Shown: positions 1 through 6,226 of the stretch, one piece after another
How positions within the stretch are numbered: the first letter of the stretch is position 1
Layout: the number at the start of each line of letters is the position of its first letter
From: an uncultured Chloroflexota bacterium
Lineage (GTDB): Bacteria > Chloroflexota > Dehalococcoidia > UBA2247 > RBG-13-53-26
Reading direction: 5' to 3'
NCBI GenBank assembly: GCA_937860285.1
Contig: CALMBS010000505.1
Span: 1 to 16,025 of the forward strand
Length of the DNA stretch: 16,025 nt
Made by a program: the position numbers and the translations under genes
Notes under the pieces: model-generated
Told to the model about the DNA's origin: nothing
The model's input: only the letters and a program-made list of their open reading frames with translations
The model's database searches: none

Positions 1-277
1 CCATCTTCTCGACCACCTTGGCCGCCCCCCGGACGTGGCAGGCGGTGCCCAGGCAGACCTTGATCAGGTGGCGCCCGCGCGGCGTAAGGCTGAAGGCCCT
101 GAAGAACGTGGCCACGCTGTACACCTGGCTGATGGGGATGTTCATCAGCGCCGCCACCTCATCCAGCGACTCCCGCGGGAGGTAGTGCTGCTCAGACTGA
201 ATGTCCTGCAGGATGGAGACCAGCTGCCCTTTGTCCCCGCCGTATTTCTTGATGATTATGTCGATCTTGCTGGCCAC
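1..277 (-). CDS. nuoE: NuoE/HndA-like [2Fe-2S] thioredoxin-fold subunit, C-terminal part cut off by window edge
   Basis: Ninety-two N-terminal codons are present, read on the minus strand from a GTG that directly follows the porB stop (TAG then GTG, no spacer). The protein has the NuoE layout: an N-terminal helical part with the segment YLPRESLDEVA (residues 32-42), then IPISQVYSVATFF (47-59), then the start of the thioredoxin-like [2Fe-2S] domain with C75 and C80 in VCLGTACHVRG. In the family two further cysteines follow, but these lie outside the window. NuoE-type subunits work with NuoF-type flavoproteins to move electrons between Fe-S carriers and NAD(P). Translational coupling to porB suggests that it serves the oxidoreductase. 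It could equally be called HndA or HoxE; the next gene would decide. Confidence 0.85.
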   Translation of the reverse strand, partial: MASKIDIIIKKYGGDKGQLVSILQDIQSEQHYLPRESLDEVAALMNIPISQVYSVATFFRAFSLTPRGRHLIKVCLGTACHVRGAAKVVEKM

Positions 278-1198
278 CTAAGCCTCCGCCTTCTTCTTCA
301 GTTTCTCGTACTCCCGGATCACGCCCTGCTGGATGCGCTCCACCTCGTCCTTGGGCAGGTGGCGGAACCGCCCCTGCGGGGTGAGGTAGTCTTTGACGGG
401 ACGCAGCTTCGGGAAATCCATGGTGAGCCGGTACTTGCCGTTAACCACCTCGAAGAGGGGGAAGGCCCCCGTCTCCACCGCCAGGCGGCCCATCTTGACA
501 CTGATGTCCCCGCCATGGCGCCACCCGGTCGGGCACGGAGAAAGAACGTGTAGATATGAGGGGCCCCTGGTGGCCACGGCCTTGCTCACCTTCTCCATCA
601 GGTCGAAGGGGTAGCTGGGACAGGCGGTCGCCACGTACGGGATGTCATGGGCCACCGCGATGGCCGGCATGTTCTTCTTGGCGGTGGTCTGGCCGATGCT
701 CACCTTGCCGGCGGGTGACGTGGTGGTAGCCGCGCCGAAGGGCGTGGCGCTGGAACGCTGGATCCCGGTGTTCATGTAGGCCTCGTTGTCGTAGCAGACG
801 TAGAGGAAATCGTGGCCCCGCTCCCAGGCGCCGGACAGCGACTGCAGTCCGATATCGAAGGTGGCCCCGTCCCCGCCCATGGCTACCACCTTGGGCGTGT
901 TCTTCCGCGTGCCCTTCTCATTCTGGATCCTGACCGCGGCCTCGATGCCGGCGGCCACCGCGGAGGCGTTCTCGAACAGGGTGTGGATCCAGGGCACCCG
1001 CCAGGACGTGGTGGGATACGGTGTCGAAATGATCTCCATGCACCCGGTGGCATTGGACACGATGACGTTCCGGCCCAGGGCCTTGGCCACCAGCCTCATG
1101 GCCAGCGCCTCGCCGCAGCCGATGCAGGCCCGATGCCCGGGAGCCAGATACTCCTGCTGCGGGAGCAGCCGGGGGACGAATACGGCGAAGTTCTCCAC
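278..1198 (-). CDS. porB: 2-oxoacid:ferredoxin oxidoreductase, beta subunit (thiamine diphosphate binding)
   Basis: This 306-residue protein is the catalytic TPP-binding subunit of a pyruvate/2-oxoacid:ferredoxin oxidoreductase, which oxidatively decarboxylates a 2-oxoacid to acyl-CoA and CO2 and reduces ferredoxin. The TPP motif is complete: GDG at residues 109-111, 26 residues, then N138. Cysteines C25 and C28 (RACIGCGE), C53 (ATGCME) and C222 (SPCPTGW) fit the ligands of the proximal [4Fe-4S] cluster found in this family. Length is normal. The start is a GTG three bases after the porA stop, and its stop abuts the GTG of the NuoE-like gene, so the genes are co-transcribed. Pyruvate is the likeliest substrate, but a branched or aryl 2-oxoacid cannot be excluded from sequence alone. 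Confidence 0.93.
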   Translation of the reverse strand: MENFAVFVPRLLPQQEYLAPGHRACIGCGEALAMRLVAKALGRNVIVSNATGCMEIISTPYPTTSWRVPWIHTLFENASAVAAGIEAAVRIQNEKGTRKNTPKVVAMGGDGATFDIGLQSLSGAWERGHDFLYVCYDNEAYMNTGIQRSSATPFGAATTTSPAGKVSIGQTTAKKNMPAIAVAHDIPYVATACPSYPFDLMEKVSKAVATRGPSYLHVLSPCPTGWRHGGDISVKMGRLAVETGAFPLFEVVNGKYRLTMDFPKLRPVKDYLTPQGRFRHLPKDEVERIQQGVIREYEKLKKKAEA

Positions 1199-1201
1199 TG
1201 G

Positions 1202-2371
1202 TTAGCCCCTCACTCCGATCATCTCTATCTCCTCGCCGCCCTCAGCCGCGATGACCCTGCCCCTCTCCACCATCTGGACAAACTCGGCAGGGGTCAGGTC
1301 GCGCCCGCCCAGCCCGCCGATGAAACCGGCGACGTTCGGCCTCTTCTTCTGTGAGTAGAGGGCCGCCTTGACCTCGGAGCAGACGGGACCCGGGGGGCCG
1401 GCCGGCGAAACGCAGCGGTCCAGAACGACCAGCGTCTGGCAGTTCTCCACCGCCTGGCGCAGCTCGTCGAAGGGGAAGGGACGCCACAGGCGGAGCCTGA
1501 TCAGCCCCACCTTCTCGCCACGGTCCCGCAGCTGGTCCACGGCATCCATGGCGATCTGGCTGTAGCTGCCCATGGTCAGGAGCAGGGTGTCCGCGTCGTC
1601 GGACCGGTACTGCTCGACGGCACTGTACTGCCGCCCGCTCACCCTGGCGAAATCGGCGAAGATGTGATTGATGATGACCCTGGTGGACCTCAGGGCAGTC
1701 TCCATGGACTTGCGGGCCTCGCTGTAAAGGATAGGGACGGTGAAGGCCCCCATGGTGACCGGGGTGTCGGGGTCCAGCGGGAAGGGATACGAGAACGGCG
1801 GCAGGAAGCTGTTCACCTGCTCCTGCTCCATCAGGTACAGCGGCTCCACGACGTGAGACAGGTGGAACCCGTCGATATGGACCATCACCGGGAAGAGGAC
1901 CTTGGGGTCCTCCGCGATGCGGAACGCGCAGAGGGTCAGGTCGAAGGCCTGCTGGCCATTCTCTGCGAACACCTGGATCCAGCCCGTATCGCGGACCGCC
2001 ATGACATCGGAGTGGTCGCCCCACACGCTGAGAGGGCAGGAGAGGGCCCGGTTGGCCACGCCCATGACGATGGGCAGGCGCAGGCCGGAGGCGACGTACA
2101 GCACCTCGTGCATCAGCTCCAGGCCCTGGCCGGCGGTGGCGGTGAAGGTCCTGGCCCCGGCGGCGGACGATCCCAGGCAGGCGCTCATGGCAGAGTGCTC
2201 GGACTCCACCGGGATGTAGGAGGCGTTCAGCTCGCCGTTGGCCACCATCTCGGCCAGCCGCTCCACGATGTGCGTCTGCGGCGTGATGGGGTATGCGGCC
2301 ACCACATCCACGTTGGCCAGCCTGGCGGCCTCGGCCATGGCCAGGGAGCCTTCCATCCCTACCATTGCCAT
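1202..2371 (-). CDS. porA: 2-oxoacid:ferredoxin oxidoreductase, alpha subunit
   Basis: This 389-residue subunit pairs with PorB to form the active site. Family landmarks are AAYPITPQTHIVE (residues 25-37), an ESEHSAM segment near 57, TFTATAGQGLELMHE near 75-89, and CPLSVWGDHSD near 112-122. The middle and C-terminal parts correspond to the pyrimidine-binding and transketolase-C-like domains (for example VGLIRLRLWRPFPFDEL). Length is typical of a stand-alone alpha chain in the four-subunit enzymes. The ATG lies one base after the porD stop, with a GGAG element overlapping the end of porD. ATG codons at residues 3 and 6 are possible alternatives. Its position between porD and porB gives the gamma-delta-alpha-beta order known from archaeal and many anaerobic bacterial enzymes. 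Confidence 0.93.
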   Translation of the reverse strand: MAMVGMEGSLAMAEAARLANVDVVAAYPITPQTHIVERLAEMVANGELNASYIPVESEHSAMSACLGSSAAGARTFTATAGQGLELMHEVLYVASGLRLPIVMGVANRALSCPLSVWGDHSDVMAVRDTGWIQVFAENGQQAFDLTLCAFRIAEDPKVLFPVMVHIDGFHLSHVVEPLYLMEQEQVNSFLPPFSYPFPLDPDTPVTMGAFTVPILYSEARKSMETALRSTRVIINHIFADFARVSGRQYSAVEQYRSDDADTLLLTMGSYSQIAMDAVDQLRDRGEKVGLIRLRLWRPFPFDELRQAVENCQTLVVLDRCVSPAGPPGPVCSEVKAALYSQKKRPNVAGFIGGLGGRDLTPAEFVQMVERGRVIAAEGGEEIEMIGVRG

Positions 2372-2372
2372 C

Positions 2373-2672
2373 CTATTGCTCCTCCGGTCCCATGGTTATG
2401 GCCTGCGTCCAGCACTCCCTGGCGCAGATGCCGCACCCTTTGCAGTAGTAGAAATCGGCCTCGAAGAACCCTTTCTCATCCCGGCGTATGCAGCCTTCCG
2501 GGCAGTAGAGGTAGCAGATGCCACACTTGATGCAGCGGTCCTTGTTCCACGTGGGCTTGTCGGACCTCCAGTCGCCCGTCTTGTACTCGGCGGCATTTCC
2601 CGGCGTCCTGATCACGGCGCCGATGTCGATATCCTGCCAGGTGATCTCCGAGTCTTTCTTCCTTGCGCTCAA
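2373..2672 (-). CDS. porD: 2-oxoacid:ferredoxin oxidoreductase, delta subunit (two [4Fe-4S] ferredoxin)
   Basis: This 99-residue ferredoxin-type protein has two complete CxxCxxCxxxC cluster motifs, at C47-C50-C53-C57 and C77-C80-C83-C87. Such a subunit carries electrons from the PorB cluster to external ferredoxin. The N-terminal stretch of about 40 residues, with WRSDKPTWNKDRC just before the first cluster, is typical of PorD. The TTG start was chosen because a GGGAG element sits six bases upstream, and the sequence before it in frame offers no ATG or GTG. It is separated from porC by 35 bases and from porA by one base. Confidence 0.92.
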   Translation of the reverse strand: MSARKKDSEITWQDIDIGAVIRTPGNAAEYKTGDWRSDKPTWNKDRCIKCGICYLYCPEGCIRRDEKGFFEADFYYCKGCGICARECWTQAITMGPEEQ

Positions 2673-2707
2673 AACGCTCTCCCAGATACTGTGTTGTCTG
2701 TGTGCCG

Positions 2708-3253
2708 TCAGGCGATGACGGTCTTCTCATAGGCCTTCTTGCAGGCCTCGAAGTTGCCGGCGGCCTTGCCGCCGAAGCGGTGCTTCAGGGGCTCCTCCAG
2801 GGCTTCCATGGGCACGACGTCGGCCGCCTTCAGGATGGCCCCGATCATGGTGGTGTTCACGATGTTGACGCCGATGGTCTCAACGGCTATGGCCGATGCA
2901 TCAACCACCGCCACCGGCCATTTGCCCTTGAAGCGGGCCTTGAGCTCCGCGGCGGGCAACTTGCTGTTGACGATTACTTTGCCATGGTCGCGCAGGCCGG
3001 AGGTGGCATCGATGATATTCAGCAGCCCGGGATCCAGCACTACCACCACGTCCGGCTCGCGGATCTCGCCTCGGATGCGGATCTCCTTGTCCGAGACCCG
3101 GACAAAGGCCTGCACCGGCGCGCCGCGTCTCTCAGGGCCGAAACTGGGGAATGCCTGGGCATACTTGCCCGTTCCGATGGCAGCCAAGGCGAGCATTTCA
3201 GCTGAGGTGACGGCGCCTTGACCGCCACGGCCGTGGATTCTGATCTCGATCAT
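2708..3253 (-). CDS. porC: 2-oxoacid:ferredoxin oxidoreductase, gamma subunit
   Basis: This 181-residue gamma chain is the first gene of the operon. The family signature GRGGQGAVTSAEML is at residues 8-21, followed by AFPSFGPERRGAPVQAFVR and the VVVLDPGLL segment typical of the Rossmann-like gamma domain. Length is normal for a separate PorC. The ATG is the only sensible start. No good Shine-Dalgarno sequence precedes it, and a TATAAT hexamer lies only 11 bases upstream, so the transcript may have a leader of about five bases or none. Gene order porC-porD-porA-porB makes a complete enzyme. Confidence 0.93.
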   Translation of the reverse strand: MIEIRIHGRGGQGAVTSAEMLALAAIGTGKYAQAFPSFGPERRGAPVQAFVRVSDKEIRIRGEIREPDVVVVLDPGLLNIIDATSGLRDHGKVIVNSKLPAAELKARFKGKWPVAVVDASAIAVETIGVNIVNTTMIGAILKAADVVPMEALEEPLKHRFGGKAAGNFEACKKAYEKTVIA

Positions 3254-3264
3254 GAGTGGACTCT

Positions 3265-3294
3265 ATTATATGTTATGGCCAACCGGTTGCACAA
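3265..3294 (-). promoter_or_regulatory. Promoter of the por operon
   Basis: On the minus strand a perfect TATAAT is at 3270-3265 and a weak -35, TTGTGC, at 3294-3289, with an 18-base spacer. Predicted initiation falls about 5 bases before the porC ATG, which would explain the missing Shine-Dalgarno site. The -10 is convincing; the -35 is poor, so activation or another sigma contact is possible. Confidence 0.6.
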
Positions 3295-3295
3295 C
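3280..3295. promoter_or_regulatory. Overlapping palindromes in the por promoter, possible operator
   Basis: The 10-bp perfect palindrome CAACCGGTTG (3280-3289) overlaps GTTG-CA-CAAC (3286-3295). This gives three alternating CAAC/GTTG half-sites every six bases, inside the spacer and -35 of the por promoter. The placement is right for a repressor, but short palindromes arise by chance and no regulator is identified. Confidence 0.3.
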
Positions 3296-3343
3296 TGGGG
3301 TTGACATAAGGGCGCGGGCCGTCTGGCAGCCGCATGACCGCCT

Positions 3344-3372
3344 TTGACTTGACGCTGTCCCGGTGGTATATT
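3344..3372 (+). promoter_or_regulatory. Promoter of tRNA-Pro
   Basis: TTGACT at 3344-3349 and TATATT at 3367-3372 are separated by exactly 17 bases. Predicted initiation at about 3379 is just before the mature 5' end of the tRNA at 3381. This is a strong sigma-70-like promoter, as expected for a stable RNA gene. Confidence 0.85.
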
Positions 3373-3380
3373 CCGCTCTG

Positions 3381-3456
3381 CGGGGTGTAGCGCAGCGGCT
3401 AGCGCGCATGGTTTGGGACCATGAGGCCGGAGGTTCAAATCCTCTCACCCCGACCA
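3381..3456 (+). tRNA. tRNA-Pro (anticodon UGG), CCA encoded
   Basis: A full cloverleaf of 76 bases can be drawn. The acceptor stem CGGGGTG pairs with CACCCCG, followed by A73 and an encoded CCA. The anticodon stem CATGG/CCATG closes the loop TTTGGGA, giving anticodon UGG. The T-arm is GGAGG-TTCAAAT-CCTCT with one G:U pair. It has its own promoter and is divergent from the por operon. Confidence 0.97.
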
Positions 3457-3530
3457 TCTCCTCTTTCATCACTTCTGTATCATCCTGTTCGCGGCCGATG
3501 CGCCGGCCGACCTCTGCCCGTCAAACGAAG

Positions 3531-3558
3531 AGGCGCGGACGTTGTGACGTCCGCGCCT
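3531..3558 (-). terminator. Hairpin terminator after the 62-residue gene
   Basis: A perfect 12-bp inverted repeat (left arm 3531-3542, right arm 3547-3558) with a TGTG loop lies 19 bases beyond the stop of the minus-strand gene at 3577. Read on the minus strand it is followed by CTTCGTTTGACG, a weak T-rich tract. It is very stable and GC-rich. On the plus strand it has no T tract, so it best serves the minus-strand gene, though it may also stop read-through from tRNA-Pro. Confidence 0.6.
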
Positions 3559-3576
3559 GCAGACCTTGATCCCTCG

Positions 3577-3765
3577 CTAGCTCGCCACCGCCGGGACGCC
3601 CTCACCAGCAGTATTGTAATCGAAGACCTCCAGTGATACCAGGTCGGAGACTATGCGGTCCAGGACCTTGGCCTCATCCCTGCTGGTCGGGAGCACCTCT
3701 TCCCTGAGAGCCAGCAGATGAGTGACCAGGCCGCCGTAGGTTGCTGACTCGCGTTCCGTCTTCAT
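3577..3765 (-). CDS. Small protein of unknown function, 62 residues
   Basis: I do not recognise a family. The start chosen is the ATG at 3765, because AGGAGG lies six bases before it; the reading frame stays open for ten more codons upstream (to 3795) but without a comparable ribosome site. The product starts MKTERESATYGG and is an acidic, mostly helical small soluble protein with no cysteine and no membrane segment. Its middle part THLLALREEVLPTSRDEAKVL looks amphipathic. A strong hairpin terminator lies just downstream, which supports a real single-gene transcript. It is convergent with tRNA-Pro. No clear promoter was found upstream. Confidence 0.6.
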   Translation of the reverse strand: MKTERESATYGGLVTHLLALREEVLPTSRDEAKVLDRIVSDLVSLEVFDYNTAGEGVPAVAS

Positions 3766-3950
3766 TGCATCCCTCCTGACCTTCATCCGCGTCACTAAGA
3801 TAATGGCACAATGGCAGGGAATCTCACATCCACTGACCTCCGTATTCCGCTGCGGGCAGGGCCGTAGTTCGGGCCCGCCGGACCCCTTAGATTCCCCCGG
3901 CGGCTGCCCTTAGTGGGCTGCGGGCGTTGGCTGGCGGGAGCCTGGTCCCG

Positions 3951-3981
3951 TTGTGACGGGCGGGCAACGATGGGGTACAAT
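3951..3981 (+). promoter_or_regulatory. Possible promoter of the 112-residue gene
   Basis: TTGTGA at 3951-3956 and TACAAT at 3976-3981 have a 19-base spacer, longer than ideal. The -35 overlaps a CCCGT-TGTG-ACGGG hairpin. TACAAT also forms the -10 at two other promoters in this window (near 4389 and 11108), which adds some weight. Confidence 0.35.
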
Positions 3982-4008
3982 GGTGGGGTCTGGGACAAGG
4001 GGGGGTAC

Positions 4009-4350
4009 ATGACCGGATCAGAGTCGGGTGCTGACAGCTTCAGGCCTGGCGCCACAGGCGCCGGCTCGGGCTGCCGGGCATTCCTGAAAGAGGTGCTGAG
4101 CCTCAGGTCCAAGGCCATCAAGGTAATCGCGCGCCAGGTCAGCGATCTGAAATCCATCCCCACCGAATCAGAGCAGCAGGAGCTGCTGGAGCACATCGAG
4201 CTCTGCATCTCCATTGCCTCTCGCCTCAGCCGCTATGCCAACGCCTGCATTGCGGACCCGGTGGCCGCCAGCGACCCCGAGGCCAGGCGCTTTGTTATCG
4301 AAGCCGCCCTGCTGCTGAGCCAGCACGAGGACGGGCCCCAGGGGAGCTAG
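4009..4350 (+). CDS. Hypothetical helical protein, 112 residues
   Basis: No family is recognised. The ATG at 4009 follows a GGGGGGG run that can serve as ribosome site; the frame is open upstream to an ATG at 3913, but that stretch contains the likely promoter and reads as GC-rich non-protein sequence. After a low-complexity N-terminus rich in Gly, Ser and Ala (residues 1-22), the protein is almost wholly helical: FLKEVLSLRSKAIKVIARQV, then ESEQQELLEHIELCISIASRL, then PEARRFVIEAALLLSQHED. There is no signal peptide or membrane segment. The pattern resembles small four-helix bundle proteins. It is followed after 14 bases by the promoter of the lipoprotein gene. Confidence 0.6.
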   Translation: MTGSESGADSFRPGATGAGSGCRAFLKEVLSLRSKAIKVIARQVSDLKSIPTESEQQELLEHIELCISIASRLSRYANACIADPVAASDPEARRFVIEAALLLSQHEDGPQGS

Positions 4351-4364
4351 GACCCCGGGACCGG

Positions 4365-4394
4365 TTGGCGGGGGCTTGGACCGTCGGGTACAAT
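4365..4394 (+). promoter_or_regulatory. Promoter of the lipoprotein gene
   Basis: TTGGCG at 4365-4370 and TACAAT at 4389-4394 have an 18-base spacer. Predicted initiation at about 4401 gives a leader of about 57 bases ending in AGGAGG ahead of the GTG start. Confidence 0.5.
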
Positions 4395-4457
4395 AACGGC
4401 GGAAACGGCAGACCGCGCCAGCGCGCCCGGCGCCCGTGCGGAGTCCAGGAGGTTGAT

Positions 4458-5048
4458 GTGAAGAAACTGGCTCATCTCTGGATCTTCCTCGTGATGGTCC
4501 TGGCCCTGGCCTTCGGCGTCTCCTGCGGTTCGGAGGCGGCATCGAGCCGGGTGTCGGCCGGCCAGAGCTCCGTCGACCTGCGCTCCTGCGTGGCGGTGCT
4601 GAGGGATAGCGCCGGCAGCCGGATCGTCCAGGTCGTCTTCTTTGCCGAGAAGCTGTCCGACGAGGAGATGGACCAGGTGGCATCCGCCTCGTTCTCCCGG
4701 GACGTGAACGGCAAGCCGGCCATATTCCGCATCGATTTCTGGCTGAGGGAAGGTTCGAGCGCGCTGGATTTCGCCAGCCTGACCAATTACGGTGTGAGGT
4801 TCTACAACTCCGAGGCCTTCCCGGTGCCGGCCACCACCGGATGGGCCCAGGTGAGCTTCGGGACCACCCCGTGGGAGGCCGGCACGTTCGGCATCACCCA
4901 GCTGGAGGGCGGCCTGCAGGAGGGGGGAACGGTCAAGGCCAGGGTGAAGTGGGAGGACGAATGCACGGACAGCCTGGAGCCGGGGATTGACAGCCTTCCC
5001 CTCACCTGGGATCTAGCCGTCGACTGCCCCCTGAGGATAGGTGGGTAG
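4458..5048 (+). CDS. Putative secreted lipoprotein, 196 residues
   Basis: The GTG at 4458 was chosen because AGGAGG precedes it by five bases and because the product then starts with a textbook lipoprotein signal: VKKLAHLW, a hydrophobic core through about residue 19, and the lipobox GVSC with C23 as the lipidated residue. The mature part of about 174 residues has two likely beta-rich halves and three more cysteines (in RSCVAV, DECTDS and VDCPLR) that could form disulfides. I recognise no named domain. The protein should sit on the outer face of the cytoplasmic membrane. The next gene follows after 14 bases, so the two are probably co-transcribed. Confidence 0.75.
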   Translation: MKKLAHLWIFLVMVLALAFGVSCGSEAASSRVSAGQSSVDLRSCVAVLRDSAGSRIVQVVFFAEKLSDEEMDQVASASFSRDVNGKPAIFRIDFWLREGSSALDFASLTNYGVRFYNSEAFPVPATTGWAQVSFGTTPWEAGTFGITQLEGGLQEGGTVKARVKWEDECTDSLEPGIDSLPLTWDLAVDCPLRIGG

Positions 5049-5062
5049 GCGGGAGCAGACTC

Positions 5063-5524
5063 ATGGAAGAGGTTTTTCTCGAGGCCACGGGCACAGACGG
5101 CCGGCTGATGCTGCTCCGCAACGTGGTCCGCATCCAGCGGTTCGGCATGGCCAGCTTCCTGCGGGGCTCGTCCCGGGTGGAGAGGGACATCGTAATCTCT
5201 CACATCAAGAGCATTCGCTTCGGCAAGGCCGGATGGTTCAGCCACGGGTACATGGAGATCAGCGCCACAGACGACGACAACGGGCCCGATAATGCGCCCG
5301 GTCCCGGGGGCGAGTGCATCGTGAGCTTCAAGTCCGGACAGCAGAGGTCCTTTGAAGCGTTCCGGGGGGTGCTGGAAGAGAAGATGGGCGGTGCTGCCTC
5401 GCGGACAGCGGCGGCGGCCGCGAGCGACCTCGACGATCTGGACAAGCTGGCCTCGCTTCGCGACCGGCGGATCATCACCCAGGAGGAGTTCGACCGCAAG
5501 AAGAAACGCCTCCTGGGCCTCTAG
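5063..5524 (+). CDS. PH-like domain protein with C-terminal SHOCT motif, 153 residues
   Basis: The C-terminal 32 residues (122-153) match the SHOCT pattern: an acidic-leucine helix DLDDLDKLASLRDRRIITQEEFDRKKKRLLGL-type end, with the conserved layout of short helix, turn, ITxEEFxxKK and leucine. The first 100 residues look like a small beta-barrel of the bacterial PH-like type, with alternating strands (LMLLRNVVRIQRFG, DIVISHIKSIRFG, YMEISATD, CIVSFKSG) and a final helix. An Ala-rich linker (111-120) joins the two. SHOCT is a short oligomerisation motif often attached to membrane-associated or PH-like domains; the cellular role is unknown. The ATG follows a GGGAG element. It lies 14 bases after the lipoprotein gene. 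Confidence 0.75.
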   Translation: MEEVFLEATGTDGRLMLLRNVVRIQRFGMASFLRGSSRVERDIVISHIKSIRFGKAGWFSHGYMEISATDDDNGPDNAPGPGGECIVSFKSGQQRSFEAFRGVLEEKMGGAASRTAAAAASDLDDLDKLASLRDRRIITQEEFDRKKKRLLGL

Positions 5525-5533
5525 CCGCTTCTT

Positions 5534-5562
5534 TTGAAAAAGCTCAGGTGACCCACTATAAT
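5534..5562 (+). promoter_or_regulatory. Promoter of the CAU tRNA
   Basis: TTGAAA at 5534-5539 and a perfect TATAAT at 5557-5562 are separated by 17 bases. Predicted initiation at about 5569 is nine bases before the tRNA. Confidence 0.88.
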
Positions 5563-5577
5563 CTTGCCATACCCCGT

Positions 5578-5652
5578 GGGCTCGTAGCTCAGCGGCAGAG
5601 CGGCCGGCTCATAACCGGTTGGTCCCTGGTTCGAATCCGGGCGAGCCCACCA
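5578..5652 (+). tRNA. tRNA with CAU anticodon (elongator Met or lysidine-modified Ile), CCA encoded
   Basis: The acceptor stem GGGCTCG pairs with CGAGCCC, then A73 and an encoded CCA. The D-arm is GCTC-AGCGGCA-GAGC. The anticodon stem GCCGG/CCGGT closes the loop CTCATAA, giving CAU. The T-arm is CCTGG-TTCGAAT-CCGGG. The perfect G1:C72 pair argues against the initiator, which usually has an unpaired 1:72. Elongator Met and Ile2 (decoding AUA after lysidine modification) share this anticodon, and I cannot separate them with certainty by eye. Confidence 0.95.
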
Positions 5653-5683
5653 CTATGGCAACATCGGCTCGCCCCGGCGCGCT

Positions 5684-5974
5684 TCACCAGAGGACCAACG
5701 GAGGAACCAGGATGACCGCCAGGCTGATGGCGACCACCAGCAGGACTCCGGCAAGGTAGCCACAGACCTGCCGGAAGACCCCGGACTCCGCGTCGTGCCG
5801 CAACGCCGCTCTGCAGGCGCTATCCTCGATGCTGAGCAATCCGGCCGGATTTGTCGCTGCCCGGATTTGATCGGGAGCTGAGAGCCTGTACAGTGGATTG
5901 GCGGAGCCGCATCTTGAGCAGAGAGTGGCCCACTCGGTTCGCAATCCGCACGCGGAACAGTACGTCCATACCAT
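5684..5974 (-). CDS. Zinc-ribbon protein with C-terminal membrane segment, 96 residues
   Basis: The N-terminus carries two CxxC pairs (C6-C9 and C19-C22 in YCSACG and LCSRCG), typical of a small zinc ribbon. After a linker, residues about 72-94 form one hydrophobic membrane helix (YLAGVLLVVAISLAVILVPP). The protein is therefore probably membrane-anchored with a cytoplasmic zinc ribbon; no function can be named. The ATG at 5974 follows GGGGG by six bases and puts the ribbon at the extreme N-terminus, as in similar proteins. An in-frame ATG at 6112, also preceded by GGGGG, would add 46 residues and suits the promoter at 6168-6198 better. The gene is convergent with the CAU tRNA. Confidence 0.55.
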   Translation of the reverse strand: MVWTYCSACGLRTEWATLCSRCGSANPLYRLSAPDQIRAATNPAGLLSIEDSACRAALRHDAESGVFRQVCGYLAGVLLVVAISLAVILVPPLVLW

Positions 5975-6167
5975 ATTGCACCCCCTGAGATCGCCCGGAA
6001 GGACGCTCCGCTCAAAGTACGAGGTGCGGTACCCTGCCGGTCGCGGGACCCGGTTGGTCCCAGCGACTGCGGGCAGGTCTTCTTCGAGGCGGGCGAGGAA
6101 GATGGTACCCATCTGACCCCCTTGAGCGCACCACCCAACACCATGCCGGCCAGATATGTACACCACG

Positions 6168-6198
6168 ATAATAGCACCTGCGTCCGGAGCGGCGTCAA
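6168..6198 (-). promoter_or_regulatory. Possible promoter of the zinc-ribbon gene
   Basis: On the minus strand TTGACG (6198-6193) and TATTAT (6173-6168) are separated by 19 bases. Both hexamers score five of six, but the spacer is long. Predicted initiation near 6161 leaves about 50 bases to the upstream ATG at 6112 or about 187 to the ATG at 5974. Confidence 0.4.
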
Positions 6199-6226
6199 GG
6201 GTCGTCCCGGACGTCAGACGATCCGC

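Noticed and set aside
1664..2530. Long plus-strand open frame opposite porA and porD
   Set aside because: Antisense shadow of well-supported Por subunits; the translation is low-complexity and His/Gly-rich.
3300..3306. Perfect TTGACA on the plus strand between por and tRNA-Pro
   Set aside because: No -10 hexamer lies 16-19 bases downstream; the tRNA uses the better-placed TTGACT/TATATT pair.
6001..6037. T-box-like sequence on the minus strand (AGGGTACCGC followed by CGTCC) upstream of the zinc-ribbon gene
   Set aside because: The T-box core needs the UGGN bulge between AGGG and ACCGC. That bulge is missing here, no stem I specifier could be seen, and the downstream gene has no amino-acid or tRNA role.
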